A program made the translations under genes and the position numbers. Below, in pieces: positions 44,067 to 53,141 of a stretch of DNA of 64,000 nucleotides (its first letter is position 1; each line of letters starts with the position of its first letter). The notes under the pieces were generated by a model. The model did no database searches and was not told the DNA's origin. It saw only the letters and a list, made by a program, of their open reading frames with translations. This DNA is from Teratosphaeria epicoccoides (Eukaryota > Ascomycota > Dothideomycetes > Mycosphaerellales > Teratosphaeriaceae), in assembly GCA_021401465.1 (NCBI GenBank), contig JADDMT010000016.1:248001-312000 (forward strand). Direction: 5' to 3'.

Positions 44067-44756
44067 AGCCCAGGTTGAGCGCGTTGCTTTATTCCTAGAC
44101 CTTGCACTGCCATTGTACTTGCGTATCGCTTGGTTCATGACCCTGATAGCATGATTGATATCCTCATTCATAACCACATTGCGGATGTCGAGCTCTACTG
44201 CCTCATTGTCGGCTGTCCGCCTGATGTTGTACAACCTCGGTTCCATGGTTGCAATGCAGTCGTAGTCGTCTGGGTGTATGAAACACATCATACTATCAGT
44301 CAGCATGGCGTCAAGCTCGGTCCCGTTCTCGTAACTCAAGCAAGCCGGCGGAACCTCGCCAAACGTGCAGGACTTCTCGCCACGCAACTGCAAGCGGTCG
44401 TAGATCGAATGCCATTTTCGAGCTACTTCGGGATCCAGCTGTGCCTAGCGTGACCCAGATCCTCCAGGCGGAATGACCTTGCCACACAGCAATTCGAGCT
44501 CAGTGCTTTTCGAGCTGATGCCGTAGGTCTTACCAAGATATCCCGCTATCGAATGCAGGTTCTCGACATTCAACAATGACACGAGAAGGACAAGCATCTG
44601 GAGAAAGCGCGGCCGGATCTCCCGTTGGGTCCACTCATCCATACCGGGAGACGAAGGATCCAGAGAATTGAGGTACGATGTACTCGTCATGATCAGTTTC
44701 CGGATCCCATGGCTTGTTGTGAATGTTGAGAAATCGTTGTTCACTGTTGTTGCCAT
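43845..44756 (-). pseudogene. Hypothetical protein frame interrupted by TAG, tail-to-tail with the DUF6604-like relic
   Basis: ATG 44756 opens MATTVNNDFSTFTTSHGIRK, with a helical stretch RFLQMLVLLVSLLNVENLHS, until TAG 44447-44445. The same frame resumes AQLDPEVARKWHSIYDRLQL and stays open for about 200 codons (FIHPDDYDCIATMEPRLYN, VMNEDINHAIRVMNQAIRK) to 43845. The last 220 bp overlap the 3' end of the opposite gene, so the true end may be earlier. An intron across the TAG would have to be only 33 nt. No domain recognised. Frames further upstream (44635-45290) also look partly coding and may be 5' exons. Confidence 0.4.
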
Positions 44757-45520
44757 AGCGGATGTCGACTGCGTCGATGATTCGAATACCAGTGGACATA
44801 CGAAACAGCATTGGACTTGCCAAGCAGAAACGTCGGCGAGCTGCGATTCTCACGCCCAACTGTCCTGGCCAAAGTTTGGTTCCGGCGATGGGATTCCCGT
44901 GATCTCGGAGTCACATACCGTGACGAGCTGGTGCGTCTGTTCGACCCACTACTCTTCGTGTTGGCAGTATGATCGATCATGCCAAACGCCAGTGGAGACA
45001 CTGGATTTAAAGCACTGGGATGCATTCTGCGCAGTGTCCAGGCGGTTCGCTGTCACCAGCATTTGCCTGGCTCTGCTGCTCACCGGCGCCGTGGTCTCGA
45101 TGCTCGTCAGAAGGTTGCTCGGCGAGTATATGTATACGATGAGGAAGAAAGTGGTGCAATGGCTGCAAAGGGCCTGAGCTTGGAGTTCAATGCGGAGCTC
45201 ACCAGAGCAACATAGGGATGGAATGCTACTTAATGGCTGTGTCAAAACGTCTTTCAAGCTCATACTCAACCTACAATGAAGCTTCCCCACTTTGATCGTG
45301 CTGGCAGCAATCCTCGCGCCGATGGGTGAAGCAACGAGCAGATTGCCTCAAGAAAGGCATCGGTTGAGTATGAGGAGGGAAAGGATATACGACAAAGTTG
45401 AGTCCGTTGACACGACATAATGGCAAAAGCAAAAGGCCGTCGGAAGCATGGGACCACTGGTCGAACTATGGCCAAGTGCGAAGGGCTGTGGTCCAGCCTG
45501 GAATGCGGCCAAGAGCACGC
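44757..45520. other. Unresolved region downstream of 5-oxoprolinase
   Basis: A plus-strand frame (44668-45177) contains a hydrophobic stretch SICLALLLTGAVVSMLVRRL, and a minus-strand frame covers the same interval. I cannot decide whether either is real. Confidence 0.3.
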
Positions 45521-48500
45521 TCAAGCACTAGCCTCAGCTTCGCTCTGCCTGGCGGCGATGCTTCCTCCCCTCCAGCTTTCCTTTGGATCCTTTCGCCCTC
45601 TGTGGGCACCACTGACGCTGGCGTTGCTCACCGGACCCCACCCGCCACCGCCAGGAGTCATCACAATGATCCGTTCGCCTGCCTGCATAGCCGCTGTGTT
45701 CTTACCACCCATATTGATGTATCTGTATTCTTCATCATCACTGGCCTTGTTGTTCTCATCCGTTGGCGTCGCCTCGGCGTGACCATTGCTGAGCTGCTTT
45801 GCAGCATCCGGAGTCTTTGACGCGCCATTTGTTGTGCTGCTATCGTTTGCTTGACCTGCATCTGAGCCTTTCATCTTCGGCACCTTGCGCACCCAGACGT
45901 TAAGACCGCATTGTGCATCTTCACCGCCTTCGAGGCCGTATGGATGGTACACTCTGCGCTCGCTAAGAATGCTCACTTGAACAGGGATCCGGAACTCAAT
46001 GTCCCGTAACACGCCGTCGCCGCCCTTGTGCTGGCCAGCACCGTGGCTACCAGCACGCAGACTGAACTCCCGCAAGATGACTGGGTAGCGTCTCTCAAAG
46101 ACCTCAGCGTCCGTGATACGAGTGTTGGTCATGTGTGTGTGGACGCCATTCGTGCCGTCCCAAAACGGTCCAGCACCTGAGCCACCAGCAATGGTTTCGT
46201 AGTAGCCGAATCCCTTGACCTCCTTCTCGCCTTCGACGTTGCCACCAAAGCCAAAGGTGAGGTTGTTACAGTCACCTTGACTGGCAGCACACGCGTTGAA
46301 CGCCTTGAGAACAACATCCGTCACTCTCTGCGATGTCAGGACATTGCCACCAACGACTGCTGCAGTGCCTGAAGGCGACAGGAATGACTTCTTGGGGATG
46401 ATGACTGTGACCGGCTTCAAGCATCCCTGATTCAGTGGAATATCCTCGCTGATCAGACAGCGTAGACAGTAGATGATGGCACTGTATGTCACAGCTTCGG
46501 GAGCGTTGGTGTTGCCATATACCTCCGGCCCTGTGCCTGTGAAATCGAAGACGGCTTCGCCTTTGTCACCGTCAATCGTGATCTTCAACTTGATCGGACT
46601 GCCATCATCCATGAAGTCCACAGCACGCAGATCGCGACCCTCGAAGCGTTTGCTGACATCCTTGAGCAAATTTCGAACCGACAGCTCAGCATTGGATTGG
46701 ATGCTCTTCATGTAGAACTGCACCACGTCCTCTCCATAGTCTTGGATCAATGTGGATATCAGGTTGATACCCTTCTGATTGGCGGCGATCTGCGCTTTGA
46801 GGTCGTTGAGATTGTCGGGCAGGCATCGCGTCCCAGAGCAGCCTGGAAACTGCGCCGGCTCTTTGAGCAAAAGCTCTGTGATCCTTTGCTCGTCGAACCT
46901 ACCTTCCGACACAAGCTTTTCACTCTTGATGCTCGCGCCCTCCTGGAACAGCTCTCTGGAGTGTGGTGGCATGGATCCTGGTAAGATACCACCGATGTCC
47001 GCATGGTGTGCACGACTGGCGACGTAGAATACAACGTTGTCGCTACTGAAAGCCGGGGTGATGACAGTTATGTCAGGCAAGTGTGTGCCACCAAACATCG
47101 GGTGATTTGAGACAAGCACGTCACCTTTCTTCAGCTTGCCTTTCCAGAGCTCAGCCTGCTTCCTTACACAAGTGCTCATGCTACCCAAATGCACCGGCAG
47201 GTGTGGTGCATTAGCTACAAGGCCGCCATCGGCATCAAACAGCGCGCAAGAGTAATCGAGCCGCTCTTTCACGTTCGTTGAGACCGATGTCTTCTGCAGC
47301 GCTCGGCCCATCTGCTCAGCAATGGCCATGAACCTGTGCGCGAATATCGAAAGCATGATCGGATCGACTTCCTTCGTGTCGACCTTCTTGTCCTCGCCAT
47401 CGCTTTCGCCGATGTTGATCACGACGTGGGTATCAATTACCAATGCCCTCGCGTCGGGCGTCACGACGATAGTCTGTGTACCGTCGGCGATGATGGCCGG
47501 GCCCCTGACTCTGTCACCAACCGCGAGTTCCTCAAGCTTGTAGATGCTAGTCTCCTGCCTGCCACCATCGAAATAGACCTGTGTCTTGCCATAAGTCTTT
47601 TCGCCCTTGCCAACCTCTTTTACCTTGATTTTCTTCAACTGCTGATCTACCGTTTGCGCCAGACCTTCAAAAGTTTTGCCGATACCTCTTGCACGAACAT
47701 CGTCAACAATGATGTCGCGATCGGGAAGTGTAAAGCCAAATTCCTGCTCATGCTGCTTGACGAAGGCTTTTCCAAAGGCCCAGTCATCGCCCGTGTACTC
47801 CATCTCAACTTCGTCAGAGCTGGGCTTGACGACCATGAGCGCCGATTCTGTCCCACGATACCGCATGTTGAGGTACTCCTCAAACTGAATCTGGTGCTCG
47901 TGAAAGCCTTGATCTTTCAACGTGGCGGCGCTCTTGTTCTTTAAATGCTCCATCTTGTGCTGGAGGGATTTCCGAATATCCTGGTCCTTGTCACTCCACA
48001 CTTTGCTCTCAGGTTCTTGTCGTTCATCGACCACATCTGCGAGTGCCATACCATATGCACTCAACACCGACGAGTATCGATGTATTAAAATCTGACTGAT
48101 ACCAAGAGCTTCTGCGATCGCGACCGCATGCTGTCCACCAGCACCCCCGAAAGTCGCAAGACGATGTTTGCTTGTGTCATGTCCCCTCGCCTCTGTCAGA
48201 CTTCGTATGGGTCTGGTCATCGTTTCGTTAGCAATCTTGATGAAGCCGTACGCGACCTCGTCTGCACTCATGTCCTTGCCCTCTTCCCTGTTGATCTTCT
48301 CGGTGAGTTCCTTGAACAACATGTCGCTTGCCTCGGGATCTAGACCTTCGTCTTCATTCTTTCCAAAGATCTTCGGGAAGAAGTCGGGAAGTAGTCTACC
48401 CAGGAACAGGTTTGCATCGGTGATCGTCAGCGGCCCACCTTTCCTGTAGCACGCAGGGCCTGGGTGTGCGCTTGCGGACTCAGGCCCGACAACGAACAGA

Positions 48501-49696
48501 CCATTGCGGAAGAAGAGTCGACTCCCACCGCCTGCCGCGACAGTGTTGATGTCTAGCTGCGGACTCTGGATCGTCACGCCGGCTGTGGTGGTCTCGAAAA
48601 CATGGTCATACCTGCCACTTCCGTACCTACTGACGTCTGTGCTCGTGCCTCCCATGTCGAATCCGATGACGGGCACTTTCGTCTCTGGATCGTAGCTTGT
48701 GAGCGCATAGCCAACGACACCACCGGCAGGACCTGACAAGATAGCTCTGAGACCCGAGAAGATGTCCACATCGACCAAGCCACCGTCCGATTGCATGAAC
48801 TCGCATCGCGCCCCCTTTGCTCCGCTTTCTCGCTTGACTGACTCCGCCCCGAGACCACCTTCGAAGCCCTTCTGGAAGCCATCTATGTATTTTCGAATTG
48901 CTGGTGTCAGGTAAGCGTCTGCGCATGCCGATGTCGCCCGAGGAACGAGCTTGATCATGGGCATCAGTTCATGAGACAATGACACATGCTCGAAACCGAT
49001 TTCCTTGGCAATCTTGCCTACGAGCGATTCATGGTGCGGATATGTGTAGCCGTGCATGAGACAGACAGCGATGCTTCTCAGCCCACTGTCATACACCTTT
49101 TGGAGCTGCTTCCGTATTTGACGCTCATCAGGTCTCTGGAGGATTCTCACAGCTTCTCCCGACAGACCTCTCACAAGTTCGGCGTCTGTATCTGATTCTT
49201 GCAGAGCTTTCGCCTCAGTCTGATGTCGCTCTGGGTCTTCGGCGTAGTCCTCCAGCGTCACCCGTTCGTCAACCTCCACCACCGTCTTGTAGAGCACTTC
49301 GGGCTTTCTGATTGCTAGATCAAAGATATTCGGTCTTGACTGATTGCCAATCTCCAAACAGTCTTTGAACCCTCTTGTGACGACCATAGCGATGTCCTCG
49401 CCCTTCCTCTCCAACAGCGCATTGGTTGCTACTGTTGTACCCATCCGTATACTCTCGATATGACTAGTGTCTAATGGTTCGCCGCGAGGAATTTCTTTCC
49501 CTGTGAACTTCGACAGGAGTCGTCTGATGCCTTCCAACGGGGCATCGTCGTAGTTTTGAGGGTCGACCGAGAGCAGCTTGATGAGAACATCATCCTCCAT
49601 CTGACCGCTCCCCGGGTTGCCTACACAGTCTGTGAAGGTCCCACCGCGGTCGATAGCTATACGAATGCCGCGTTCGCTCTTCTGAGGTGCGGCCAT
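45521..49696 (-). CDS. OXP1: 5-oxoprolinase (ATP-hydrolysing)
   Basis: Single 1391-aa frame from ATG 49696, the usual fungal length. The N-terminal HyuA part begins IRIAIDRGGTFTDCVG (ASKHA phosphate-1-like loop), with RMGTTVATNALLERKGE, then FDMGGTSTDVSRYG and TFGGAGGQHAVAIAEALGIS. The C-terminal HyuB part (from about residue 760) has FAHRFMAIAEQMGRALQKTS, RLDYSCALFDADGG, HPMFGGTHLPDITVITP and GAGQHKGGDGVLRDIEF. Reaction: ATP-dependent opening of 5-oxo-L-proline to glutamate in the gamma-glutamyl cycle, cytosolic. The last ~90 residues are a Ser/Asp-rich tail. No intron. Promoter faces the relic region to the right. Confidence 0.97.
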   Translation of the reverse strand: MAAPQKSERGIRIAIDRGGTFTDCVGNPGSGQMEDDVLIKLLSVDPQNYDDAPLEGIRRLLSKFTGKEIPRGEPLDTSHIESIRMGTTVATNALLERKGEDIAMVVTRGFKDCLEIGNQSRPNIFDLAIRKPEVLYKTVVEVDERVTLEDYAEDPERHQTEAKALQESDTDAELVRGLSGEAVRILQRPDERQIRKQLQKVYDSGLRSIAVCLMHGYTYPHHESLVGKIAKEIGFEHVSLSHELMPMIKLVPRATSACADAYLTPAIRKYIDGFQKGFEGGLGAESVKRESGAKGARCEFMQSDGGLVDVDIFSGLRAILSGPAGGVVGYALTSYDPETKVPVIGFDMGGTSTDVSRYGSGRYDHVFETTTAGVTIQSPQLDINTVAAGGGSRLFFRNGLFVVGPESASAHPGPACYRKGGPLTITDANLFLGRLLPDFFPKIFGKNEDEGLDPEASDMLFKELTEKINREEGKDMSADEVAYGFIKIANETMTRPIRSLTEARGHDTSKHRLATFGGAGGQHAVAIAEALGISQILIHRYSSVLSAYGMALADVVDERQEPESKVWSDKDQDIRKSLQHKMEHLKNKSAATLKDQGFHEHQIQFEEYLNMRYRGTESALMVVKPSSDEVEMEYTGDDWAFGKAFVKQHEQEFGFTLPDRDIIVDDVRARGIGKTFEGLAQTVDQQLKKIKVKEVGKGEKTYGKTQVYFDGGRQETSIYKLEELAVGDRVRGPAIIADGTQTIVVTPDARALVIDTHVVINIGESDGEDKKVDTKEVDPIMLSIFAHRFMAIAEQMGRALQKTSVSTNVKERLDYSCALFDADGGLVANAPHLPVHLGSMSTCVRKQAELWKGKLKKGDVLVSNHPMFGGTHLPDITVITPAFSSDNVVFYVASRAHHADIGGILPGSMPPHSRELFQEGASIKSEKLVSEGRFDEQRITELLLKEPAQFPGCSGTRCLPDNLNDLKAQIAANQKGINLISTLIQDYGEDVVQFYMKSIQSNAELSVRNLLKDVSKRFEGRDLRAVDFMDDGSPIKLKITIDGDKGEAVFDFTGTGPEVYGNTNAPEAVTYSAIIYCLRCLISEDIPLNQGCLKPVTVIIPKKSFLSPSGTAAVVGGNVLTSQRVTDVVLKAFNACAASQGDCNNLTFGFGGNVEGEKEVKGFGYYETIAGGSGAGPFWDGTNGVHTHMTNTRITDAEVFERRYPVILREFSLRAGSHGAGQHKGGDGVLRDIEFRIPVQVSILSERRVYHPYGLEGGEDAQCGLNVWVRKVPKMKGSDAGQANDSSTTNGASKTPDAAKQLSNGHAEATPTDENNKASDDEEYRYINMGGKNTAAMQAGERIIVMTPGGGGWGPVSNASVSGAHRGRKDPKESWRGGSIAARQSEAEASA

Positions 49697-50249
49697 CTTG
49701 AATGCTCAGGTATGCCTAGAGTGTTGGCTGTGGCGAGCAGGATGGGCAGTTAGGTGACGGGGATGATGAAGGGATTTAGAGACGGAGCTCCCGACGACTA
49801 CCTGCAGACATACATGTAGCCATTACACAGCGGCTCCAGACATTAGAGCACAACAACTACTCTCGCGAAATCATCGTGGCCTATCTTTCCATGTACCCCA
49901 CCATGCGGCTTTGATACCTCATCAAGCATTGACGTAGTTTCACCTGCCACATGTGCCACACACAGTATGGCCAAGGCTTGGGTCATTTCTCAATCACCTG
50001 CGACATTGCAGCTAAGCAGAAAGTCGAGGGCAAGTGTCACGGCGCGTTCGGAAGCGTTCTGGAGATATGCCTCACCCTGACCGATCATCCCTTTCCTGAT
50101 CGGCAACGATCTGATGGTCGAGCCTTGGAAGGTCAACCACGGCTGGTCGCCTACACAAGTACGGCCCGAATGCATGATGCACAAGTTGTACGATCTTCGA
50201 TCGGCCTGGTCGTTCGAAGTCTTTGCAATCTACCCTCACCATCGCCCAT
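49697..50249. other. Intergenic with an unassigned coding-like fragment
   Basis: Plus-strand fragment at about 50085-50270 reads IPFLIGNDLMVEPWKVNHGW, then HKLYDLRSAWSFEVFAIYPH and stops. It is coding-like but unassigned. It overlaps, in another frame, the start of the ammonia-lyase relic. Confidence 0.35.
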
Positions 50250-50724
50250 TTGATTACATGTACTGACGGCAATTGGGGGCACGCTGTGGCCAGAACGGCA
50301 AAGATCTTGGGTATCCCGGCAGCGATCTATGTACCATCATTCACAGTCGCGTATACCATTGACCTCATTCGTTCGGAGGGCGCGAGCGTCAAAGTTGTCA
50401 CCGATGGCCCAGGAAACGGAGGCTAGCATGCCGCAGTGACTGTGACAGATGCGGAAAGCCACCACGCTGTTGAAGAGCTACGGACGATGGACGTCAATGC
50501 TGGACCATGTGGTGCAGCCACGCTCGTGGCACTGCGAAGGTTGTGCGAGCAGAATGCTCCAGGGTTTGCAGGAGGTGACAGGAGAGAAAATTGGTTGTGC
50601 TCTTCTGCAGCAGGTGACAGGTAGAGAAATATGGTTGTGCTCTTCTGCAGGAGATGACAGGGAGAAGAAATTGGTTGTGCTCTTCTGCACCGAGGGCCGG
50701 AGGGAATACCAAGTACCCGGATGA
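50250..50724 (+). pseudogene. Relic of diaminopropionate ammonia-lyase-like PLP enzyme, internally deleted
   Basis: Three family blocks remain in order. First TCTDGNWGHAVARTAKILGI and LIRSEGASVKVVTDGPG, ending in TAG 50424. Then, in the same frame, AVTVTDAESHHAVEELRTMD and VNAGPCGAATLVALRRL. Last LVVLFCTEGRREYQVPG ending at 50724. The known order in fold-type II diaminopropionate ammonia-lyases is 'TDGNHG-RG-A', long middle, 'SAGxCGAA', 'LLxTEGxxxY'. The upstream part with the PLP lysine and roughly half of the centre are missing. A three-copy 40-bp repeat has expanded within the C-terminal part. Catalysis is impossible. Confidence 0.62.
50571..50695. repeat. 40-bp tandem repeat, about three copies
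   Basis: TTGGTTGTGCTCTTCTGCA recurs at 50591, 50631 (ATGG variant) and 50671, exactly 40 bp apart, with GGTGACAGG(G/T)AGA(G)AAA between. As 40 is not a multiple of three, each copy changes frame. Confidence 0.9.
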
Positions 50725-51811
50725 AATGCTTTCCAGAAATCCTTGCAATTGTTGATGCCCGGGCTTGGCATGGATGAAGATATTCTCTGGGTACTCCATG
50801 CGGATGCCAGTGTGAGATCTCCTCCAACATTGCCTCCTCGGCGTGCAGAACGTCGGATTCGCCTTGTCGTCATCGCTTGACTTGCGGGTTGTGGTGATCA
50901 ATAATGATACAGGGCAGTGATGGCGAGTCTTGGCGTTCTTACCAATCTCGTCTTCGCAATGGATTCATCCAGACTGGCGGGTCATGCGCGATTTATGCAT
51001 TCGGGAGGGACGAAGCGGCACGATTGGTTCGTCGCTTCGATGTGATGCATCGGCATGACATCGCAGGCCCGACTTGGCCTGGACGTGCCGAGCAGGGCCC
51101 CGAGGAAGCGAGAGACACCACAGCGGCCTGTCGCCAAGAGACCGGGCGAGACATGAAACCAGTCTGACTGACATGCAGAAGGTGCGATCGGATTGCGAGC
51201 TGCTCATTGGTCGTGGCTCGGAAGGTCTCCACCGACCGGCAGACAAGCTCCAATGGCGTGGCACACCAAGTCGCTTCGTGCGGTCGGCCCAGCAACGCGC
51301 CGAGGAAGGCACGGGCTGTGCTGGGATGGCGCGGTCATCGTGCAGGATCGCTGAACCAACAGCCCTACATCTCATTTCTAATTACTATTGCAGTATTATG
51401 TAATACACTACAAAGAATTAACAGGACTTAACACTCATACATGAAAAGCCAGAACAACATTACTCGTCTCCCCGCGGCTCAAATCTGCTTTGCTTCTCCT
51501 TCCACGAAATCGTGTTGTCTGAGTCGTCTCGATGGCGGCTTCGGGGATTCCAAGATGCGCCGGCGGAGAAGCTGCTCAGCGTGGGCTTGGCACCGACTCA
51601 GTCCCCGTGGGACCTGGCTGTCGACCGGCCCCCGTCCTGTCCTGTAGCTAGGAAGTAATTAGACTTTGAGAAATATAACTGCGGCTCTGCCGGCGAGCTT
51701 GTCCTCCGCCGGCGCCACCCTTCTCCTCGCGACACTACTACTCTCTCTCTCTCTCGCAAAACCGCCCCTTGACCTCGCCCGCGTCGACACGTCAACCTCA
51801 TCGCCGTCAAC
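50725..51811. other. Intergenic, no supported gene
   Basis: Short overlapping frames. A CTCTCTCTCTCT run at about 51749-51760 lies just upstream of the GPI-type protein, a typical fungal CT-rich promoter element. Confidence 0.45.
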
Positions 51812-52418
51812 ATGCTCAACGCACGCTCCGTTGTTCTGCTTGTCGCAGTCGCAGCCAGCGCCATTGGCGTCAACGCGGGAGAGATCCTCTTCGACCGATG
51901 GTGAGGCGCGCCCCCCCCCTCCCCCCCCCCCCCCCCCCCCTCCCACAACATGGCGCGCAATCTGAAGCATCACCGCTGACATGCACCTCGATCATCGCAG
52001 GCCGAACAGCGACTCCTGCCAGGGTAACTCCTACGCCGAGCCCCACGAGGGACCGTCGATTCAAGAGAACGTGTGCACCACCTTCCCGCACGACCAGGTG
52101 TTCCACTCATACGAGGCCTCCGCGACGACCAACAAATCCGGCGTCCTCGACAACCACGACTGCCGCGCGTTGGTGTACCCCGAACCCGGCTGCGCAGGGA
52201 GCCCTTCGTCCGCCGGCCCAATCTGGAGCTCGCAGCTGAAATGCATTCCGTACACCGGTGCCTCCGTCAACTTCACGTGCGTGCCATCCAACGTCAGCAA
52301 CATCACCGACGTCACCCGGCTCCAAGTGCTCAGCAGCGGCGCGACGCCGATCCACGCTGGCGCCGCGTCTTTCAGTCTCGCAGCCGTCTTGGGTTTGGCT
52401 TTCGCTTTCGCCCTCTAG
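51812..52418 (+). CDS. GPI-anchored secreted cysteine-containing protein (two exons)
   Basis: Exons 51812-51900 and 52001-52418, 100-nt intron (GTGAGG, GCTGAC branch, GCAG; phase 2), 168 aa. Signal peptide MLNARSVVLLVAVAASAIGV with NAG. Mature region with six Cys (DSCQ, NVCTT, HDCRA, PGCAG, LKCIP, FTCVP) and N-glycosylation sites NKS, NFT, NVS and NIT. The C-terminus ends in a hydrophobic tail SFSLAAVLGLAFAFAL after small residues (GAA), a GPI-attachment pattern. Likely cell-wall or plasma-membrane surface protein of unknown function. The intron contains a long C run, see the separate entry. Confidence 0.8.
51911..51944. repeat. Poly-C tract inside an intron
   Basis: About 32 C interrupted by two T, starting ten bases after the 5' splice site of the GPI-type gene. 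Confidence 0.92.
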
Positions 52419-53141
52419 AAATGGGTCTGTGGGGGGTGCGAGGGAGTCTGGAGAGGTGTGGAGGAGGAGCTTGCTTGGGTACAGACGGCGTCTGCAAGAC
52501 TGCGGCTAGGCAAAAGTTCGCGAGCTCGCGACAGAGATAACCACAGAATACAGTCTCGTCTTGGTCTTGTCCAGCACATGCGGCCCTGGGTCGTCAGAGG
52601 AAAAGAGGATCTGCACCAACTCCATGTTCTCTCTTACCCCCATCATGGACGAGGCGAACAAAGCTTCAAGTCGCCGCCCAGTCATGTGTTTCTCTGTTCC
52701 TCGCTCAATCTGTGAGACCCGAGGATCTCCTGATCGTATACAGATGTTGAAGATCGCAAATATGGGGCGATTCCTCGTCGTGGCATTGGGCATTCGCAGC
52801 GTGTATATGTATGAAGGAATGCTCGGACGAACCATTGATACTCACGGTGCTTGACTAAAGGCTGCACGCTGTGACCATCTAAAGTACTCAACTGGGGTAT
52901 CTCCGAGCTGCCAACTGCTCCACAATCATGATCTACCAATCGCCAGCCCTTTCAAATGCCTCTGCTGCGCTTGCTCCAGCGACGGGTAGAACCCGCAGAC
53001 CGAGGAGCGCAGGAAGAGGGATATCTCTGTCAACATCTGATGATCCTGCATCGCCCATACGAACATCTCTAAACGATGCGTGAGAGTCTTCGTCGCCGCC
53101 TGACTGCCAGCGTTACTGCGAAACGACCAGACTGGAATGCA
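52419..53141. other. Intergenic between convergent genes
   Basis: 3' flanks of the GPI-type gene and LRO1. Short frames only. Confidence 0.5.

Noticed and set aside
44668..45177. Plus-strand ORF with one hydrophobic segment
   Set aside because: Overlaps coding-like minus-strand frames; the single hydrophobic stretch is not enough to support a gene.
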